In this document: piece after piece, positions 51,558 to 61,271 of the stretch | Numbering within the stretch: the stretch's first letter is position 1 | How the letters are laid out: each line of letters starts with the position of its first letter | From: Nakaseomyces glabratus | Taxonomy: Eukaryota > Ascomycota > Saccharomycetes > Saccharomycetales > Saccharomycetaceae | Length of the DNA: 64,000 nt | Direction of reading: 5' to 3' | Assembly: GCF_010111755.1 (NCBI RefSeq) | Contig: NC_088963.1 | Span: 496,001 to 560,000 of the forward strand | Program-made: the position numbers and the translations under genes | The notes under the pieces: generated by a model | Seen by the model: only the letters and a program-made list of their open reading frames with translations | Databases searched by the model: none | Told to the model about the DNA's origin: nothing

Positions 51558-53318
51558 ATGTATGAACAATTTCAGATGATATCAAAAAATTCTCTCACAC
51601 CTATAAGAGATTATAATAACGATTTTTTCCATGCAAATGATTCAAAACTTCCAAATCTGACTCGTGTTAAGGATGGGTATGGTGGCGCGCGTGCAAGTTA
51701 CTCTGATTCAATTGGAGGTGACCTAGATACGATGGACAATAAAATAGATGACAGGGTGAAGAAAAGTTCAAATTCTTCTGTATTAACTGACATGAAGAAT
51801 ATTAATCTAAGAGAAATGCTTAAGAAATTTATTTTTAGTGAGGAAAAATACATAGAGATGACAGAGAAGGCGCTTACATCATATCGGTTTAATATGCAAA
51901 ATAAGAAAATGAGAAGCAAGAAAATCTTTGATCCTAATTCAAAGGAAGATGTTATACTTTTTGGTAATCTGGAAACAATATGTGCTGTTAGCTATTTATA
52001 TTTGAACTCGTTGAGTAAAATTGTTACAAAGCTGGAGCTTAATCCTTCAAGTATTGATGTCATATATGATGAGCTAGTAGAGCTGCATGTGACCTTATTT
52101 AATAGAATGAAACAACCATATACTAGCTATATTATTGCTTATCAGAATCAAACACACCTTGTTAAAATATTGGAGAATTCGACTTCAAAGATAGTAGCAT
52201 CATGGTATCATCGGAGTTATGATGATGCTCGTCAAATCAAATTAAGTGAAATATTGCAATGCCCATATAAGCATGTTCATGATTGGTTGGAGAATATAAA
52301 AATTTTGAAAGAATGGCTAGTTGTGGGTACATCAGTGGAAGAGTTTCAAAAACTGATTGAGACTTTCACGGACTATATTAGTCATCTCAATATTGATAAT
52401 GAGGATAATGTCCGTTCTTCTCAGCATCGTCATCCAATATCGAGCATACAAATCTCTAAATCATCAGATTTAAATCCAGAAAGCAGTGGACCTTCAGATG
52501 ATGGTAATTTTGTTGCCTATATTCCCAGTGTAGCATCTAGTGTATATACAGAAGTTATCAAGCCCAGAATGAGTCCTAAGATATCTCTAGATGAGAAACC
52601 TTGTAATGCTGACTCTAATCATGCATTAATGTTACTAGTCCGACTGTTTAAAGAAAAATTATATCACCTTACTCAGCTGAGGAAATTGTTGGTTAAGCAT
52701 GATATTACAAATCTGGCGGATAATTTTATCATGCAAATACATAGTTGGACCTCACTACTGAGTATTGAAAAAGACTCTGTATTTCAGAATATCCATGAAC
52801 AATTGAATAATAAAATTAATCTTTGTGTAAAGCTTTACAAAGAGAAGAAAGAAGAACTTGGTGCGTTTAAATTTCTCAAGTTAGAGTCATTTATAATCAA
52901 GAAGTTAGAGACCGTTCTAGCGTTGATGAAAACTGTTAAAGGTTATATTAATGATTTAAAAGTGCTGCATAAGGACTATTTAATATTCAAAAAAGAGAAA
53001 CAGATGAAATTGCAGGACATTAAACGTACATTACTTGGAACACATTATGAACAAATACAAAATAAATTAGTCGAGCAGCTACCTCGATTCCTGACTTATA
53101 TTAATCAGTTCATGGTGTTGTTCCTTTTGAGTTTCAATGCATACTTGAGAGATGCACTTGATATACTGATATCAGTTCAGGCAGATTTACTCCATACTGA
53201 AGAAGGAGTAAATGAAATTGAAAAGGATTACGACAAAAGAAGAAATGTCATGAAAAAAACTGTAAACAGTCACTATGAAAAATCAAACAACAATATTGTA
53301 CTGAGGAGACTATTTTAA
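51558..53318 (+). CDS. FUS2: Cell-fusion protein Fus2 (Rho-GEF-like)
   Basis: Fus2 acts at the tip of mating projections, with Rvs161 and Cdc42, to promote cell-wall removal and cell fusion. The 586-residue product is complete and shorter than S. cerevisiae Fus2 (677). Residues from about 90 resemble the Dbl-homology domain (L-R-E-M-L-K-K-F-I-F-S-E-E-K-Y-I-E-M). A BAR-like helical region occupies the C-terminal third. No frameshift or internal stop is seen. Identification rests on the DH-like start, overall shape and the PEP5-FUS2-TRI1 order (YMR231W-YMR233W). Confidence 0.88.
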   Translation: MYEQFQMISKNSLTPIRDYNNDFFHANDSKLPNLTRVKDGYGGARASYSDSIGGDLDTMDNKIDDRVKKSSNSSVLTDMKNINLREMLKKFIFSEEKYIEMTEKALTSYRFNMQNKKMRSKKIFDPNSKEDVILFGNLETICAVSYLYLNSLSKIVTKLELNPSSIDVIYDELVELHVTLFNRMKQPYTSYIIAYQNQTHLVKILENSTSKIVASWYHRSYDDARQIKLSEILQCPYKHVHDWLENIKILKEWLVVGTSVEEFQKLIETFTDYISHLNIDNEDNVRSSQHRHPISSIQISKSSDLNPESSGPSDDGNFVAYIPSVASSVYTEVIKPRMSPKISLDEKPCNADSNHALMLLVRLFKEKLYHLTQLRKLLVKHDITNLADNFIMQIHSWTSLLSIEKDSVFQNIHEQLNNKINLCVKLYKEKKEELGAFKFLKLESFIIKKLETVLALMKTVKGYINDLKVLHKDYLIFKKEKQMKLQDIKRTLLGTHYEQIQNKLVEQLPRFLTYINQFMVLFLLSFNAYLRDALDILISVQADLLHTEEGVNEIEKDYDKRRNVMKKTVNSHYEKSNNNIVLRRLF

Positions 53319-53785
53319 TTTACAAGAATTAAATGCAGCACCTGAAAAAATCGAGGTTAATAGTGAAGTCATATGTAAACGATACAAAGTCTAGATGAAA
53401 ATCTGTCTACTAACAACTAGCATTACAATTTTTAATTAATAAAAGACATATTTGTTATTATCACATTTTTGTCACATTTCTCTAGCTTACGCAGAATATG
53501 CAGGTTAGTGGAGGGTTGGAAGATAGTGATGTCAAAGGGAAAATTAAAATTTCATGCAATGTAAATCTTTAATGGTACAACCAAAGCAAAAAGCAACAAG
53601 TTATTTATAGATATTTCAGCTGAGATTGCTAATATATATCTTTGGCAGTATTAATAAAGCAAGAGTAGAATACAGTGATACTTGACAGCATTCAATTGGA
53701 ATTTTTTTCTTTCCTTTATAAAACTTCCTGGTTAAGTTATTTATTTTTAGAGAAGGTTGAAGAATTACTTGTACATTTTTACAAT
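53319..53785. other. FUS2-TRI1 intergenic region
   Basis: 467 AT-rich bases between same-strand genes. An open frame in phase with TRI1 extends upstream to 53675, but its 37 extra residues are hydrophobic and unlike the conserved Tri1 N-terminus, so they are treated as leader. No specific motif was recognised. Confidence 0.5.
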
Positions 53786-54487
53786 ATGGACCAAAATATC
53801 GATTTGAATAACTATGTGTCGATGTTAGACGCTATAATTAGTGTATCTGATCCTGATAAGGTTAGTCCCAAAAAAATACGTAAGGCTTTGGAACAACTGT
53901 TCTCTGTATCATTAGAGAATAAAAAGAAAGAAGTCAATGAGCTTATTGTGGCGAGGTTCCAGATTTTGCAAGCTGACCCTCATATATTGGTAAGTAATGA
54001 AGAATTTCAAAACCTAAAGATGATAAGGGGAAACTATGATGCACTTCTGTCATCCAAGTCAATGGAAAAGAAGCACAAGTTAACTGAATCTTCGAAAAAG
54101 ACACGTATACAAGTTAAGAAGAAAAAAAGCAAGAAAAGCTCTAAGGATGGTGAGAAAAAAGTAGCCAATCCTAATTCAAATGCCATCAATTCTATGAAAT
54201 TGAGATTATCAGATGATCTCTACAAATTCTTAGGAGAACGGGAACTCCCAAGAACTCAGGTTGTCAAGCAAGTTTGGGATTATATTAAGGAACATAACCT
54301 TCAAAGCCCCGAAGACCGTAGAGAAATAATATGTGATGATAGGATGAGGCCTATATTCGGTGACAAGATGACGATGTTCGCGCTGAATAAGATACTGTCA
54401 AAGCATCTGACAAAAATAGAGCCTAAGAGTGAGGAAGCTGATAATAGTAGACTATCAGTAAAGCTAGAGGATGGTACTCAAGCATGA
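53786..54487 (+). CDS. TRI1: SWIB-domain protein Tri1
   Basis: Tri1 is a nuclear SWIB/MDM2-domain protein of unclear role, a paralogue of the UAF subunit Uaf30. I start it at 53786 because the sequence from there aligns from the first residue with the yeast protein (M-D-x-N-x-Y, then D-A-I-I-S-V-S-D-P-D-K-V-S-P-K). That gives 233 residues against 226. The N-terminal domain is DEK-C-like, followed by a Lys-rich linker (K-K-K-K-S-K-K-S-S-K). The SWIB domain spans about residues 141-212 (L-P-R-T-Q-V-V-K-Q-V-W-D-Y-I-K). The N-terminal match is to Tri1, not Uaf30. The next gene in the S. cerevisiae order, RNH1, is missing here. Confidence 0.93.
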   Translation: MDQNIDLNNYVSMLDAIISVSDPDKVSPKKIRKALEQLFSVSLENKKKEVNELIVARFQILQADPHILVSNEEFQNLKMIRGNYDALLSSKSMEKKHKLTESSKKTRIQVKKKKSKKSSKDGEKKVANPNSNAINSMKLRLSDDLYKFLGERELPRTQVVKQVWDYIKEHNLQSPEDRREIICDDRMRPIFGDKMTMFALNKILSKHLTKIEPKSEEADNSRLSVKLEDGTQA

Positions 54488-54747
54488 AATTCCGTTAGTA
54501 ATAATAATTTGGTCTATTTTCTTGCTGTAGAACATTATTTTTTAGATTCATGGCTCTAAAATGTAGCTGTGTAATTTGCATATCAATTTAAATCAATTCA
54601 TAATTCTTGTATTATTAATAAATTAGCATCTTTGAGAACAAAATCTTCAACTTATCTGAATTGAGTATCTAATTAGTTTATTATTATTTTTTACCTTTAT
54701 ATTAATTACTAATAAGATAATAAACTACAATCTATACATTCAATAGT

Positions 54748-55956
54748 TCAAATGCTAGCCTTAGATAGTTCTTGTGCCAGGTTATCTATCTGTAATTCTA
54801 TTAGTTCATTTTCAATCTTTGAGGTTTCAATTTCTTCCATTTTCTCCTCTTCCTCCTCTTCCTCTTCTTCTTCTTCACTGTCAGGTTCTTCAAGGTCATC
54901 CAATTCCAAATCTTCGAAGTGATCCATCAAAGCGTTAACTGGATCAGAATCCTCTTCAAATCTGTTACCATTAATTTCTAAATTCTTTAGTTTAGGGAAT
55001 TTATTATCTTCGATAGCTGGCAAAAAGACAGTTTCTAAAGTGTCTTGTTCCATTTCATTATATTCAAATCTCAGGGTTTCCAGATTTTCAAATGTGTTAT
55101 CTTCAAAGACTTTGAACACTTCTTTAGAGCCCTTTGCCTTGAGCAGACAGTCGTTCAAGTTCAATTCAACCAGGGTGTTCTTCCATAGTGGTAAATTCTT
55201 AGCCAAGACTAGAGAAGCAGCAGTTGTAAAAGTGTTGTCCTGCAAGTCTATGATTTCCAATTTGGTGTTATATTTTAAACCGTAGTGTATCAACGTAGCA
55301 ACACCCTTTGGTCTGATACCATTTTGGTACAGTTTGACAACTTTCAAACCATCACCATGGCTTTTCAAACCTAGGGCGAGGTATAAAGCAGAGCCATTTT
55401 CTAATCTATTTCTGCCACAGATGAAGGTTTCCAACATCGATTCCTTGGCCTTGGTTTTGTTTTGGGCCAAATAGAACAAAGCTTTACCAATTCTTTCACC
55501 TGCAAATGGGCCCATACCATTGTTACTCAAGATCAAGTGCTTCAAGTGAACGGCGTTGGCGATGTAATTCTCCAAGTAGTCGATGGTTCTCAAGCCGAAA
55601 GCGTTATCAGACAAGTTCAATATTGTCAACTTGTTACATTTCAAAAGCACAGGAAGCAATGCTTTCAAACTATCGACCACTTCATCGACTAACCTCGAAG
55701 TGTACATGTCTGCAAAGTTTATCTCTTCAACAACATCCCTGACTGACTCTGTGGATCCCAAGAAATCAGCCAACGCTTTAGAAGCTTCAGTACCAATGGT
55801 GTTACCTGAGAAATCTAGTTTCTTGCACTTCTTCAGCTTTGCCAAGTCATCCAAGTGGGGCTGGATGTCTTCCTTTGTGGTCAACTTCAAGGCCTTACCA
55901 GCAATGGAAAAGACCTCGTCGTCCTCATATTTTGGTGTAAAGTGTAGTGTAGCCAT
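54748..55956 (-). CDS. RNA1: Ran GTPase-activating protein Rna1
   Basis: Cytoplasmic activator of GTP hydrolysis by Gsp1 (yeast Ran), which sets the direction of nuclear transport. The 402-residue product (S. cerevisiae 407) is a chain of leucine-rich repeats over residues 30-340, with units such as L-T-I-L-N-L-S-D-N-A-F-G and L-E-I-I-D-L-Q-D-N. A Glu/Asp-rich tail (about 350-375) follows, as in the family. The arginine in M-Y-T-S-R-L-V-D-E-V (residue 88) is the probable equivalent of the conserved catalytic-region Arg. It is the YMR235C orthologue. Confidence 0.97.
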   Translation of the reverse strand: MATLHFTPKYEDDEVFSIAGKALKLTTKEDIQPHLDDLAKLKKCKKLDFSGNTIGTEASKALADFLGSTESVRDVVEEINFADMYTSRLVDEVVDSLKALLPVLLKCNKLTILNLSDNAFGLRTIDYLENYIANAVHLKHLILSNNGMGPFAGERIGKALFYLAQNKTKAKESMLETFICGRNRLENGSALYLALGLKSHGDGLKVVKLYQNGIRPKGVATLIHYGLKYNTKLEIIDLQDNTFTTAASLVLAKNLPLWKNTLVELNLNDCLLKAKGSKEVFKVFEDNTFENLETLRFEYNEMEQDTLETVFLPAIEDNKFPKLKNLEINGNRFEEDSDPVNALMDHFEDLELDDLEEPDSEEEEEEEEEEEKMEEIETSKIENELIELQIDNLAQELSKASI

Positions 55957-56359
55957 AACGTGTGTGTTCTAAAGTTCTTGATTTGTTAGCCAATAGAGCT
56001 ACTTTGATATATTACTGTCTTCTGTACTGTTACTGGCTATTGATATACTTTTTTTGTTTTTTCAGGCATCGATGGATTTTTTTTCACTTTGATCAGAATA
56101 GTGTGGGACACAGTGAAAATGCCTGTCTTATAAGCAAGTAGTTTATAGTACAAGACGCAAATATACTAGTCGGTTTGCTATTTCGTTGTTAGCAAGTTTG
56201 TGAATACAATACTGTCCGCTGGTAATGTGTTAAACTAAAATTTGAGAGGATATCCTGATGAAAAAAAAGTGCTTAGAAGTTATTTATTTCGTTATATAGA
56301 GGGGCGGAAACACATTATGTAGATGTTAATTAGAAAATTTAGAAAATCAGACGTCTTCC
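55957..56359. other. RNA1-MBF1 intergenic region
   Basis: 403 bases holding the RNA1 promoter and the MBF1 3' end (both on the minus strand). A T-rich stretch lies at about 56050-56090. S. cerevisiae TIM18 lies in the equivalent region of one track; no relic of it was recognised. Confidence 0.45.
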
Positions 56360-56815
56360 TTATTTCTTCTTTGGGCCACCTAGAGGCTCACCAATGGCTT
56401 TACCTCTCAGCTTGACACCGAGAGCTCTTTCCATCTTACCGAGCACTTGTTGGTTAGGGATGGCTCTGCCGGCCTCGTAGTCGTTAATAACTGTTGGCTT
56501 CTCGTTGATCTTGGTGGCCAGGTCCTTTTGAGACATCTTCTTTTCGGTTCTAACACGGGCAATGGTCTTACCAACATTGGCATCCAGCTTCTTTGGCTTG
56601 ACAATGTCGGTCTCACGGTCAACCTTGGTCAACCTCTGGCCTTCGGCGTCACCCTTGGTGTTGGCAGTACCGTACTTCTTATCCACAGAAAGGACAAGGC
56701 CTTGTCTTCTGGCAGCATTGATCTGCCCTTGTGTTCTAGCGACGTTGGCTCTTGGACCAGAACCACCAGCTCTAGCCTTTTGACCAATAACAGTATGAGA
56801 TTCCCAATCAGACAT
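56360..56815 (-). CDS. MBF1: Transcriptional coactivator Mbf1
   Basis: Bridges the activator Gcn4 and TATA-binding protein; it also protects against frameshifting on collided ribosomes. The 151-residue product is the same length as in S. cerevisiae. It has an N-terminal MBF1 domain ([11 protein letters not shown]) and a C-terminal XRE-type helix-turn-helix (about 85-140, [16 protein letters not shown]). Codons are strongly biased toward preferred ones. In S. cerevisiae MBF1 (YOR298C-A) lies on the other paralogous track, so its place between RNA1 and TAF9 shows both tracks combined. Confidence 0.98.
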   Translation of the reverse strand: MSDWESHTVIGQKARAGGSGPRANVARTQGQINAARRQGLVLSVDKKYGTANTKGDAEGQRLTKVDRETDIVKPKKLDANVGKTIARVRTEKKMSQKDLATKINEKPTVINDYEAGRAIPNQQVLGKMERALGVKLRGKAIGEPLGGPKKK

Positions 56816-56861
56816 ATTTTGTAGTAGTTGTTGTAGTTGTGTTTATTGTTGTGTTAGTTGC

Positions 56862-56908
56862 AACTCACAACTCACAACTCACAACTCACAATTGCAGTTG
56901 CAGTTGCA
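56862..56908. repeat. Seven-base tandem repeat (CAACTCA) upstream of MBF1
   Basis: About four units of CAACTCA at 56862-56890, followed by GCAGTT repeated at about 56893-56907. It lies 50-90 bases before the MBF1 ATG, in the gap shared with TAF9. The complementary GTTGTAGTT-like repeats at 56826-56862 could form a hairpin with it. No factor site was recognised. Confidence 0.65.
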
Positions 56909-57078
56909 AAAGTATGGGACGTCTTATATTCGTTGCCACTTTTCCATCAACGTGTTCAGCGATGGTGCGATGCAGGATTTAAAGAAGAAAGCACACTTAA
57001 AGAGCTAGTTACAAGCAATAGAAGGTTTCTGTAGCATAGAGTTTCGAGTAAAGGCCCATAAGCAGTGATATTTTAGAC

Positions 57079-57579
57079 ATGGAGGAAGTAGATTCGCAAG
57101 GAGATTTGCCCAGGGATGTGCGGTTGTTGCACTTGCTTCTTGCGTCGCAGTCGATACAGCAGTATGAGGACCGTGTGCCTCTGCAACTGATGGATTTTGC
57201 ACACCGGTACACTCGTGGGGTACTGATGGATGCGATGGTGTACAATGACTATGCCAGCGAGAACGCGCCTGGTGGGAGCAACGCTGCTGCCAATGCGACG
57301 AATGCCAAAAACGCGCCCAAGGCCAATACTCTGGGGAGTGGTATGACGAGCAATGGTGGGAAGAATATTAATGTTGAAGACGTACGGCTGGCGATTGCAG
57401 CACGTACACAGTACATGTTCAAGCCCACTGCGCCCAAGGAGCTGTTGCTACAACTGGCTGCGGAGAGGAATAAGAAAGCGCTGCCGCAAGTCATGGGTTC
57501 TTGGGGTGTGAGACTACCTCCAGAGAAGTACTGTCTCACTGCAAAGAGCTGGGACCTGGATGAAAAGGAAGAAAAATGA
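57079..57579 (+). CDS. TAF9: TFIID and SAGA histone-fold subunit Taf9
   Basis: H3-like histone-fold protein of both TFIID and SAGA, pairing with Taf6. The 166-residue product (S. cerevisiae 157) shows the fold from residue 11 (P-R-D-V-R-L-L-H-L-L-L-A-S-Q-S-I) to about 115 (V-E-D-V-R-L-A-I-A-A-R-T-Q-Y). The C-terminal family motif N-K-K-A-L-P-Q-V-M-G-S-W-G-V-R-L-P-P is intact. The loop between the long helix and the last fold strand is expanded into an Ala/Asn/Gly-rich stretch (about residues 62-97). The N-terminus is shorter than in S. cerevisiae. Base composition is GC-rich compared with neighbours. It is the YMR236W orthologue. Confidence 0.97.
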   Translation: MEEVDSQGDLPRDVRLLHLLLASQSIQQYEDRVPLQLMDFAHRYTRGVLMDAMVYNDYASENAPGGSNAAANATNAKNAPKANTLGSGMTSNGGKNINVEDVRLAIAARTQYMFKPTAPKELLLQLAAERNKKALPQVMGSWGVRLPPEKYCLTAKSWDLDEKEEK

Positions 57580-58245
57580 GATATATGGGAGGGAATCTTC
57601 AATACAAATATCAAAAACGAATTCATGGAATCTAACTAATTATGTACATTAAGCTGTGGTACCATTGTAAAAAGGATGGGGGAATGGGAGAACCCCCTGT
57701 ACTAAATGATTTTTTAGGGAGAAATACTCTGGACAGGGTACAGATAGGACAAAGCAGTCCTCAGAATAGAGTAGTGAAGCTTCATAACCAGCCTTTATAG
57801 CAAGTCCTTATGTTAAGTAAACTGTCGTCATATAAAACGACTAAGTAATTTTTCAATTTGCCCTTGTTCTTAATCCAAGTTTTGCGAAATCCGGCAATTT
57901 CACATCGAATGGCTTGGCAAAGCACCCAATAGTATAAGCCATCAATGCAATTCATCGGCTTCTGTTAGTGCAATTGGAAGAGTTAAAGCAGTAGAGTTGT
58001 GAGAAGTCGTGTTAGTGAAGGTTTATTTCTTGGTAGTTGTCTGCTCGAGCTATTATTCAAAGATATAAAGGAAAACCTAGAGGGAACGCACGAAATAAAG
58101 GGAAGGAAGCACTGTTTTGTTATCAATATTAAGTCATAACTTTAGTATTACGTTTCAAAGATTTAGCACTTGCATTAGACAGGATACTGACATTGAATTG
58201 GGGTTCTGATAAATAGTGAAAAAAAAGAGAGATTAAAAAAGAAAA
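57580..58245. other. TAF9-BCH1 intergenic region
   Basis: 666 bases between same-strand genes: the TAF9 3' end and the BCH1 promoter and leader. A purine-rich run (GTGAAAAAAAAGAGAGATTAAAAAAG, shown here in part as AAAAAAGAGAGATTAAA) ends just before the BCH1 ATG. No open frame worth calling or specific factor site was recognised. Confidence 0.45.
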
Positions 58246-60474
58246 ATGATTACACAGGCGTCGATTCCTGAAGTGAGGGAGGATGTTATTGGGTTTGCGC
58301 TAGGTGAGAGAAAGGCCATTCTTCCACAATGTCAGGATCTGGGACCTCCGGACTTGATTACCATGGTTAAATACGTGCCAACACCAAACTCAAATGCTAC
58401 TGCAGGCACCACCTCAGGTAATGGAGCTGGTGGTGCAAATAATGGCACTGCTGGAGCAGCTAATGGAAATAATTCCTTGTCTACTGCTGATCCAGCCGCC
58501 CTGTTGGCAGAGATTCACTCCCATGACAAACTAAAGGGGGCAATTGGCACCTTCTTTTACACACTAGGTATTGATACATCTGATCCAACTTCTATTTCTA
58601 TCTCTTTAAAACAAATTGCTGACGCGATTGCTGAGAAGCCTCAAAAATGGTTTGGCAAGTTTAAGAATTTCAGTATCGCCAGGATTTCCCTGTCGACATA
58701 CAATATCTTCAGAAGATGTGATGTTAATGTGATTGTACACATACCAGGTGCAGTACAAACCTATGTACTAGATTCAAATGGTGAGCATTTGCCTGTCTCA
58801 GGTAATCAAACTACACCAACCGTCGCTTCCACGGCTAGCGCCAATCCAATTGATCAGGCAAGTGAGATGGATGTCATTTGGGCGGAGACTTTCATCAGTG
58901 GAGTAATTCGTTCAATTATGTTTATGAAGGATAACGCCGATGATGGTGAGGCCCAACCCTTGGTCGAAACTTTAATTTTGAATCCATTGACAGCAGGTAA
59001 ACTAGACGACGTTGCAAATACATTTATAAAGCTCTTCCCAACGGTCTATGAAAGAGGTGTGTTGACTGAAGCACCTTGTCACGTTTTGGTGCCAACTAGA
59101 ACAAACAACTACCTAGTTGATACTTTGGTAGAACTGGTTAGGCTAACGAAATCGGTCGACATCTGTAGACCTATGCTTGAAGAGCTCATTAAAAGTTATC
59201 CAGATGCTAGCATAGTCCTTGCGCGTGTCTTGATGGCTTGTGATTATGAGATTGATGCTATTGATATCATAAACAGAGAATTACTACCTCATGGAGAAGA
59301 AGATGATACTATATCACCTATATTTAGAGCAGAATTGTTATGCCTACAAACACAGTTTTTAATGAATGTTAAAAATGACTATAAGCTGGCGCTGGAAGTG
59401 GCTCTATCCGCAGTTAAATTTTCTCCCAGTGAGTTCATTCCATGGTTTCTGCTAACTAAGATATACATCAAGCTAAATGATATTGAAAATGCCCTTTTGG
59501 CTTTGAATTCATGCCCTATGGCTCAATCACACGAAAGATATGTCCTAAAGAGAGCGGTACCTATTGGATCAGAGGATAATCTCCACCTACCATTGCCAGA
59601 AAACATAGGAGTTGATGAAATTTTACAATTAAATCCTAGCGATGTTAACAAGGAACAATTAAATTCTGATCCATCTTTAACTAGATCCGCTGCTTTAAAT
59701 TTGAAGTCTACATATCTATTGGCATATAGGTTATTGACAGAAATTGTACAAATCACAGGCTGGGAGACCCTATTGAAGTGTAGATCTAAGATATTTGTTA
59801 TGGAGGATGAATATCAAATATCCACGGATGAGGTATCATTGACAAACCAGAGTAATAGAAATGAGGACACACCAAGTGAGTTAAATATGAGAACTAAGAG
59901 ACTTTGTGATAGGTGGTTAGATAACCTTTTCATGCTTCTATATGAAGACTTGAAGATATACACATTATGGCAGACAGAACAGTTATATTTCGAAGCACAA
60001 AATAGTAAATACAAGAAGCTGACATATGAATGGGAAGCATTTGGGCTTTGTGCACAGAGACTAGGACATCTTCCTGAAGCTGCTAGCGCATTCCAAAGAG
60101 GTCTTTCCCAAAGATTTGCTCCAATGAGTGCGCGGATGTTATTGAATTATTATATTCAGGAACATCACCGCGTGAGAAACCAATCCTTATCACCAAACTC
60201 TGAACTCACATCATCGCAAATAATATCACGTATCAATGACTTAGATTCTCGAATTATAGATTTATGTGTCAAGCTATGTTGCTGGAACCACCGTTGGTAC
60301 ATTGAGTTTTCGATACAACTTATCGACGCGCTGAGTGTCGCAGTTCAAGATATGGGTATCATGAAGGTAATCAACGAAATAGCGTCTCGTTATCCGGATG
60401 CCGTTGTATCTATAATGAAAGAAAACTTCTTAGACTTCTTGGAAAACTATACTAACGGATTCTTTGATGCTTGA
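58246..60474 (+). CDS. BCH1: Exomer cargo adaptor Bch1 (ChAPs family)
   Basis: Subunit of exomer, the coat-like complex that carries Chs3 and other cargo from the trans-Golgi to the plasma membrane. The 742-residue product (S. cerevisiae Bch1 724, Bud7 746) is a TPR-rich ChAPs protein. The start I-P-E-V-R-E-D-V-I-G-F-A-L and Q-D-L-G-P-P-D-L-I-T are closer to Bch1 than Bud7. An Asn/Gly/Ala-rich linker lies at about residues 47-75, then H-S-H-D-K-L-K-G and the long repeat region, ending V-A-V-Q-D-M-G-I near 705. S. cerevisiae has BCH1 and BUD7 in the paired duplicated regions. Next to DFG5, the Bch1 choice also fits position (YMR237W-YMR238W). Confidence 0.94.
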   Translation: MITQASIPEVREDVIGFALGERKAILPQCQDLGPPDLITMVKYVPTPNSNATAGTTSGNGAGGANNGTAGAANGNNSLSTADPAALLAEIHSHDKLKGAIGTFFYTLGIDTSDPTSISISLKQIADAIAEKPQKWFGKFKNFSIARISLSTYNIFRRCDVNVIVHIPGAVQTYVLDSNGEHLPVSGNQTTPTVASTASANPIDQASEMDVIWAETFISGVIRSIMFMKDNADDGEAQPLVETLILNPLTAGKLDDVANTFIKLFPTVYERGVLTEAPCHVLVPTRTNNYLVDTLVELVRLTKSVDICRPMLEELIKSYPDASIVLARVLMACDYEIDAIDIINRELLPHGEEDDTISPIFRAELLCLQTQFLMNVKNDYKLALEVALSAVKFSPSEFIPWFLLTKIYIKLNDIENALLALNSCPMAQSHERYVLKRAVPIGSEDNLHLPLPENIGVDEILQLNPSDVNKEQLNSDPSLTRSAALNLKSTYLLAYRLLTEIVQITGWETLLKCRSKIFVMEDEYQISTDEVSLTNQSNRNEDTPSELNMRTKRLCDRWLDNLFMLLYEDLKIYTLWQTEQLYFEAQNSKYKKLTYEWEAFGLCAQRLGHLPEAASAFQRGLSQRFAPMSARMLLNYYIQEHHRVRNQSLSPNSELTSSQIISRINDLDSRIIDLCVKLCCWNHRWYIEFSIQLIDALSVAVQDMGIMKVINEIASRYPDAVVSIMKENFLDFLENYTNGFFDA

Positions 60475-61271
60475 GTAATACTAGGAGGCAAGACATGCGA
60501 TATGCTGATCTACTCACGGAGATTTGTCATTGATTTACAGTCACGAAAAATTACAATACATAATCAAAATTCTACCAGATACAATTATTACTACATCTTA
60601 ATATAATTATTATTTTCCTTTTATAAGTATAATTGCATTCCTTTAACAGAAGTCAATTTTATTCCGAAATAATAGCCATTCCGAATTTAGCTGATCTAAA
60701 TCAGCAATAACTATTTTTGGCAGCCTATACTTTTTTTTTAGTGTTTCACTTAGCAGAGTATATATATTTTTTTGCTGGGATTATCAGTCAAAATAGGAAT
60801 CTTACAGTATTAATCCAGTTAATGAAATAATGCATTGTATAATAACTTGCGTTTATAATATTATAGCTCCGTTTTTCTTACTCTTCTATAATGTCTTATT
60901 GACGAAGCCCATTTTCATCATTTTATGATAACTAAAGTTAATATCATTCTGAATAATTTTTAGAAGAAATCCGCAAAAAAATTCGTGAAATCACTGCGAA
61001 AGCGATGGGGGAAATGATAACCAAGAAATGTAGGCTTTGATAGTCAAAATGAATGCAACCCATGAGTAACCAACTTAATAGTACAACTTCTAAAGGTAGT
61101 CTTTCAACTCTATTTCTTTCTGTTAATTTCTTGCGTGTACAAAAGCATATATATTCTTGATCAAGAAAGGGTTTCTCTTGAATTATAATATTTGAATAAC
61201 TTTGCTTGAAAAGGACTAGAGACAATACTTTAAGAACGGCGTTGTACTGATTGTGAAGATATAAGGAGATT
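60475..61271. other. BCH1-DFG5 intergenic region
   Basis: 797 AT-rich bases containing the BCH1 3' end and DFG5 promoter. TCCGAA occurs at about 60663 and 60680 within AT-rich sequence, but it lacks a proper CDEI partner at the right distance, so a centromere is not supported. No other motif or gene was seen. Confidence 0.45.

Noticed and set aside
53675..53785. N-terminal extension of TRI1 from the upstream in-frame ATG
   Set aside because: The 37 added residues are hydrophobic and aromatic, unlike Tri1. The internal Met at 53786 aligns with the family start.
60540..60690. AT-rich stretch with two TCCGAA cores, considered as a centromere
   Set aside because: The only CDEI-like sequence (GTCACGAA) has two mismatches and lies about 120 bases away, too far for the usual CDEII length.
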